Translations under genes and position numbers: made by a program
Shown here: positions 5,326 to 7,329 of the stretch, piece after piece
Layout: every line of letters begins with the position of its first letter
How positions within the stretch are numbered: the first letter of the stretch is position 1
The notes under the pieces: model-generated
The model's input: the letters and a program-made list of their open reading frames with translations, nothing else
What the model was told of the DNA's origin: nothing
Databases searched by the model: none
Origin: an uncultured Sphingomonas sp.
Lineage (GTDB): Bacteria > Pseudomonadota > Alphaproteobacteria > Sphingomonadales > Sphingomonadaceae
DNA: 7,329 nt
Reading direction: 5' to 3'
Assembly (NCBI GenBank): GCA_934555855.1
Contig: CAKTFL010000103.1
Location: forward strand, 1-7,329

Positions 5326-5912
5326 TGCTGGTGCTCGCATCCGGATCGGCCTCGCGCCGGGCCATGCTCGCCGGGGCGGGCGTGCCGTTCACCGCCGAGT
5401 CGCCCGGCGTGGACGAGGATGCCGTCAAGGCGTCGCTGGCCGAAGCCAAGCCGCGCGACCTAGCCGATGCGCTCGCCGAGCTGAAGGCGCTGAAGGTGTC
5501 GGCACGGCGGCCGGGTGCGCTGGTGCTCGGTTCGGATTCCGTGGTCGCCCTCGCGGACGGCACGCTGCTGGACAAGCCGACCAGCCGCGAGGAGGCGGGG
5601 GATCATCTCGCCCGGATGAGCGGCAGCCGGCATGAGCTGTGGAGCGCGGCGGTGATCGCGGAAAACGGCCGCGCCGTCTGGCGGCATGTCGAGGCGGCGC
5701 GAATGCACGTGCGGCCGCTGTCCTACAGCTTCATCCAGCAGTATCTCGATGCCGAATGGCCGGCCATCTCCGGATGCGTCGGCTGCTATCGGATCGAGGG
5801 TCCCGGCGTGCAGCTTTTTTCCCGTGTCGAGGGCAGTCAGTTCACCGTGCTGGGTCTCCCCTTGCTGCCCGTCCTTTCCTACCTGCGTGAGCGAAAGGTG
5901 CTCTGTTTGTGA
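5322..5912 (+). CDS. maf: Maf family nucleotide pyrophosphatase
   Basis: This 196-residue cytosolic protein has the normal Maf length. Maf enzymes hydrolyse certain NTPs (dTTP/UTP, m7GTP and modified nucleotides, depending on subfamily) to monophosphates, acting as house-cleaning enzymes. Visible motifs: L-A-S-G-S-A-S-R-R at 5-13 (the S-x-S-x-R-R substrate loop), LGSDSVV at 69-75 with D72 as the likely catalytic base, D84-K85-P, S-G-S-R-H104 and the C-terminal F-T-V-L-G-L-P-L-L-P at 174-183. The usual alphaproteobacterial S-V-G-x-Y-R segment is CVGCYR here. The start is the first of two adjacent ATGs, overlapping the preceding stop as ATGA, so translation is probably coupled. An ATG 3 nt later is equally possible. 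Substrate subclass cannot be assigned from sequence by eye. Confidence 0.94.
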   Translation: MMLVLASGSASRRAMLAGAGVPFTAESPGVDEDAVKASLAEAKPRDLADALAELKALKVSARRPGALVLGSDSVVALADGTLLDKPTSREEAGDHLARMSGSRHELWSAAVIAENGRAVWRHVEAARMHVRPLSYSFIQQYLDAEWPAISGCVGCYRIEGPGVQLFSRVEGSQFTVLGLPLLPVLSYLRERKVLCL

Positions 5913-5920
5913 CCATATGC

Positions 5921-5938
5921 CGGAAACTTCGGAAACTT
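5921..5938. repeat. 9-bp tandem repeat between maf and aroE
   Basis: CGGAAACTT occurs twice in a row just after an ATG at 5917. If that ATG were used, it would encode a short P-E-T-S-E-T-S stretch. The repeat looks more like a spacer than conserved coding sequence. Confidence 0.7.
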
Positions 5939-5943
5939 CGGCC

Positions 5944-5948
5944 GGGGA
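5944..5948 (+). promoter_or_regulatory. Likely aroE ribosome binding site
   Basis: GGGGA lies 7 nt before GTG at 5956. The alternative ATG at 5917 has no Shine-Dalgarno at a suitable distance (the nearest, AAAGG near 5894, is about 19 nt away). This supports the GTG start. Confidence 0.5.
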
Positions 5949-5955
5949 TGCGGCC

Positions 5956-6768
5956 GTGACGGTCCGGCCCTATGCCGAGGTGATCGGCGATCCGATCGAG
6001 CAATCCAAATCGCCGGTGATCCACAATTTCTGGCTGCGGGCGCTCGGCATCGATGCCGAATATCGCCGCAGCCATGTCACCCCAGAGGGGCTGGCTGGCT
6101 ATTTCGCCGAGCGACGCGACGATCCGGCCTGGCGCGGCTGCAACATCACGGTGCCGCACAAGATCATGGCGCTCGACCAGGTCGCCGATCCGGGCGGCGT
6201 GCGGGACAGCATCGGCGCGATCAACACCGCCTTCCGCAACGAGGCGGGAGAGCTGGTCGGCACCAATACCGATGCCGGCGGCTTTTACGCGCCGATCGCC
6301 GACCTTGACCTGGTCGGCCGCCCGGTCGCGGTGATCGGCACGGGCGGCGCGGCGCGGGCGATCCTGTTCGCCCTGTCGCGCATGGACACGGGGCCCGTCA
6401 CCGTGCTCGGCCGCAATCCGCTCAAGGCGGCGGCGCTCCTCGCCTCGTTCGGGCTGAAGGGTGACGCGCAGCCGATCGAGCGGCTTCCCGCCGCGGCGCT
6501 GTTGGTCAACGCTACCACGCTCGGGATGCAGGGTCAGCCGCCGCTTGGCGTGGACCTGTCGCCCCTGCCCGACGATGCCACCGTCTACGACATCGTCTAC
6601 GCCCCGCTCGAAACGCCGCTCCTCGCCCAGGCGCGGGAACGCGGGCTGGACACGGTGGACGGGCTGGAGATGCTGGTCGGCCAGGCGGCGATCGCCTTCG
6701 AAATCCTGTTCGGCGCTCCCCCGCCGCGCGATCGCGACGAGGAGCTTCGGGACCTGTTGCTCGCGTGA
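5956..6768 (+). CDS. aroE: Shikimate dehydrogenase AroE
   Basis: The enzyme reduces 3-dehydroshikimate to shikimate with NADPH in aromatic amino-acid synthesis. From GTG at 5956 the protein has 270 residues. Motifs: SKSP at 17-20 (shikimate-binding serines), N63-I-T-V-P-H-K69 with the catalytic lysine, N-T-D106 with the catalytic aspartate, the glycine-rich NADP loop GTGGAA at 128-133, and V-N-A-T at 184-187. The usual N-R-T after the Rossmann strand reads LGRN (151-154), so cofactor preference is less certain. The GTG start fits the family N-terminus (R-P-Y-A-E-V-I-G-D-P) and has a Shine-Dalgarno. An in-frame ATG at 5917, only 4 nt after the maf stop, would add 13 residues (283 in all) and might be used instead. 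The stop overlaps the coaE ATG by one base. Confidence 0.92.
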   Translation: MTVRPYAEVIGDPIEQSKSPVIHNFWLRALGIDAEYRRSHVTPEGLAGYFAERRDDPAWRGCNITVPHKIMALDQVADPGGVRDSIGAINTAFRNEAGELVGTNTDAGGFYAPIADLDLVGRPVAVIGTGGAARAILFALSRMDTGPVTVLGRNPLKAAALLASFGLKGDAQPIERLPAAALLVNATTLGMQGQPPLGVDLSPLPDDATVYDIVYAPLETPLLAQARERGLDTVDGLEMLVGQAAIAFEILFGAPPPRDRDEELRDLLLA

Positions 6769-7329
6769 TGGTACTGGGCCTCACCGGCTCGATCGGCATG
6801 GGCAAGTCGACGGTGGCGGCGATGTTCGCGGATGCAGGCGTTTTCGTGTTCGATTCGGACGCGGCGGTTCACCGGCTTCAGGGTCCTGCCGGCCGTGTCG
6901 TGGCGGCGATTGAGGCGGCCTTTCCCGGCACCACCGGCGAAAATGGCGTGAACCGTACCGCGCTCGCCGAAGCGGTGCTGGGCAACGAGGCGGCGCTGCG
7001 CCTGCTGGAAGCGATCGTCCACCCCGCCGTTGCGATGGAGCGCGCCGCCTTTCTGGCAGATCATGCGGATGCGTCGCTGGTCGTCCTTGACGTGCCGCTC
7101 CTGTTCGAAACGGGTGGCGATGCGCTGGTCGACAAGATCGCGGTGGTTTCCGCCGCGCCCGAGGTGCAGCGGGCCCGCGTTCTTGCCCGTCCCGGCATGA
7201 CGGAGGGGAAGCTCGCGGCGATCCTCGCCCGCCAGCTGCCCGATGCGGAAAAGCGCCGCCGCGCCGACATCGTGATCCCGACCGACGTTCCGCTCGACCG
7301 GACCCGTGCCGCGGTGGCCGGGGTGATCG
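6768..7329 (+). CDS. coaE: Dephospho-CoA kinase CoaE (3' end outside the window)
   Basis: CoaE phosphorylates the 3'-hydroxyl of dephospho-CoA, the last step of coenzyme A synthesis, in the cytosol. The open frame runs from ATG at 6768 to the window edge: 187 complete codons of a protein usually near 200 residues. Motifs: Walker A G7-S-I-G-M-G-K-S-T15, F-D-S-D near 25-28, the conserved H-P-A-V, D-V-P-L-L-F-E in the middle, and R-Q-L-P-D-A-E-K-R-R-R-A-D-I-V-I near the end. The ATG forms TGATG with the aroE stop, which suggests coupled translation; an in-frame GTG at 6765 is a less likely start. In related genomes dnaQ and secB commonly follow, but they are outside the window. Confidence 0.95.
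   Translation, partial: MVLGLTGSIGMGKSTVAAMFADAGVFVFDSDAAVHRLQGPAGRVVAAIEAAFPGTTGENGVNRTALAEAVLGNEAALRLLEAIVHPAVAMERAAFLADHADASLVVLDVPLLFETGGDALVDKIAVVSAAPEVQRARVLARPGMTEGKLAAILARQLPDAEKRRRADIVIPTDVPLDRTRAAVAGVI

Noticed and set aside
4249..5340. Long minus-strand open frame (363 codons) opposite the ppsR-type gene and running into the origin
   Set aside because: It would cross the DnaA boxes and oppose a well-supported gene; the composition is arginine-rich and no motif is seen.

Overview
The window looks like the chromosomal replication-origin region of a high-GC alphaproteobacterium, most likely a sphingomonad. I base this on gene order, protein sequence style and a cluster of DnaA boxes; no database search was possible. 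Ten protein genes are supported. Six are read leftward (partial mnmE, a DUF6489-type small protein, a TerC-family membrane protein, rho, hemJ, hemE). Four are read rightward (ppsR-type regulator, maf, aroE, partial coaE).

The two gene sets diverge from the only long non-coding stretch, 4177-4491 (315 nt), between hemE and the ppsR-type gene. It holds two perfect DnaA boxes (TTATCCACA at 4323 and 4445), an inverted near-perfect box (4366-4374), weaker boxes, an AT-richer segment beside hemE (about 4181-4216), and an unusually dense set of GANTC sites, the target of the cell-cycle methyltransferase CcrM. In Caulobacter the origin (Cori) also lies beside hemE, with a DUF299 gene, maf, aroE and coaE on the other side. 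I therefore call this region oriC. Every gene here is transcribed away from it, that is, co-oriented with the expected replication forks.

Left arm, from the origin outward: hemE (uroporphyrinogen decarboxylase) and hemJ (protoporphyrinogen oxidase) are 2 nt apart and form a haem-synthesis pair. A leader of about 150 nt precedes rho, the transcription termination factor. rho ends in a strong intrinsic terminator (1166-1196). A TerC-family gene follows only 12 nt after that terminator, then a 78-residue DUF6489-type gene and the start of mnmE, a tRNA-modifying GTPase.

Right arm: the ppsR-type regulator, maf, aroE and coaE look like one operon. ppsR/maf overlap by 4 nt, aroE/coaE overlap by 1 nt, and the maf-aroE gap is short. 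The genes are housekeeping ones: control of PEP-forming enzymes, clean-up of non-canonical nucleotides, shikimate synthesis and the last step of coenzyme A synthesis. No mobile element, CRISPR array, tRNA or rRNA was seen. The most interesting material is the fine structure of the origin.
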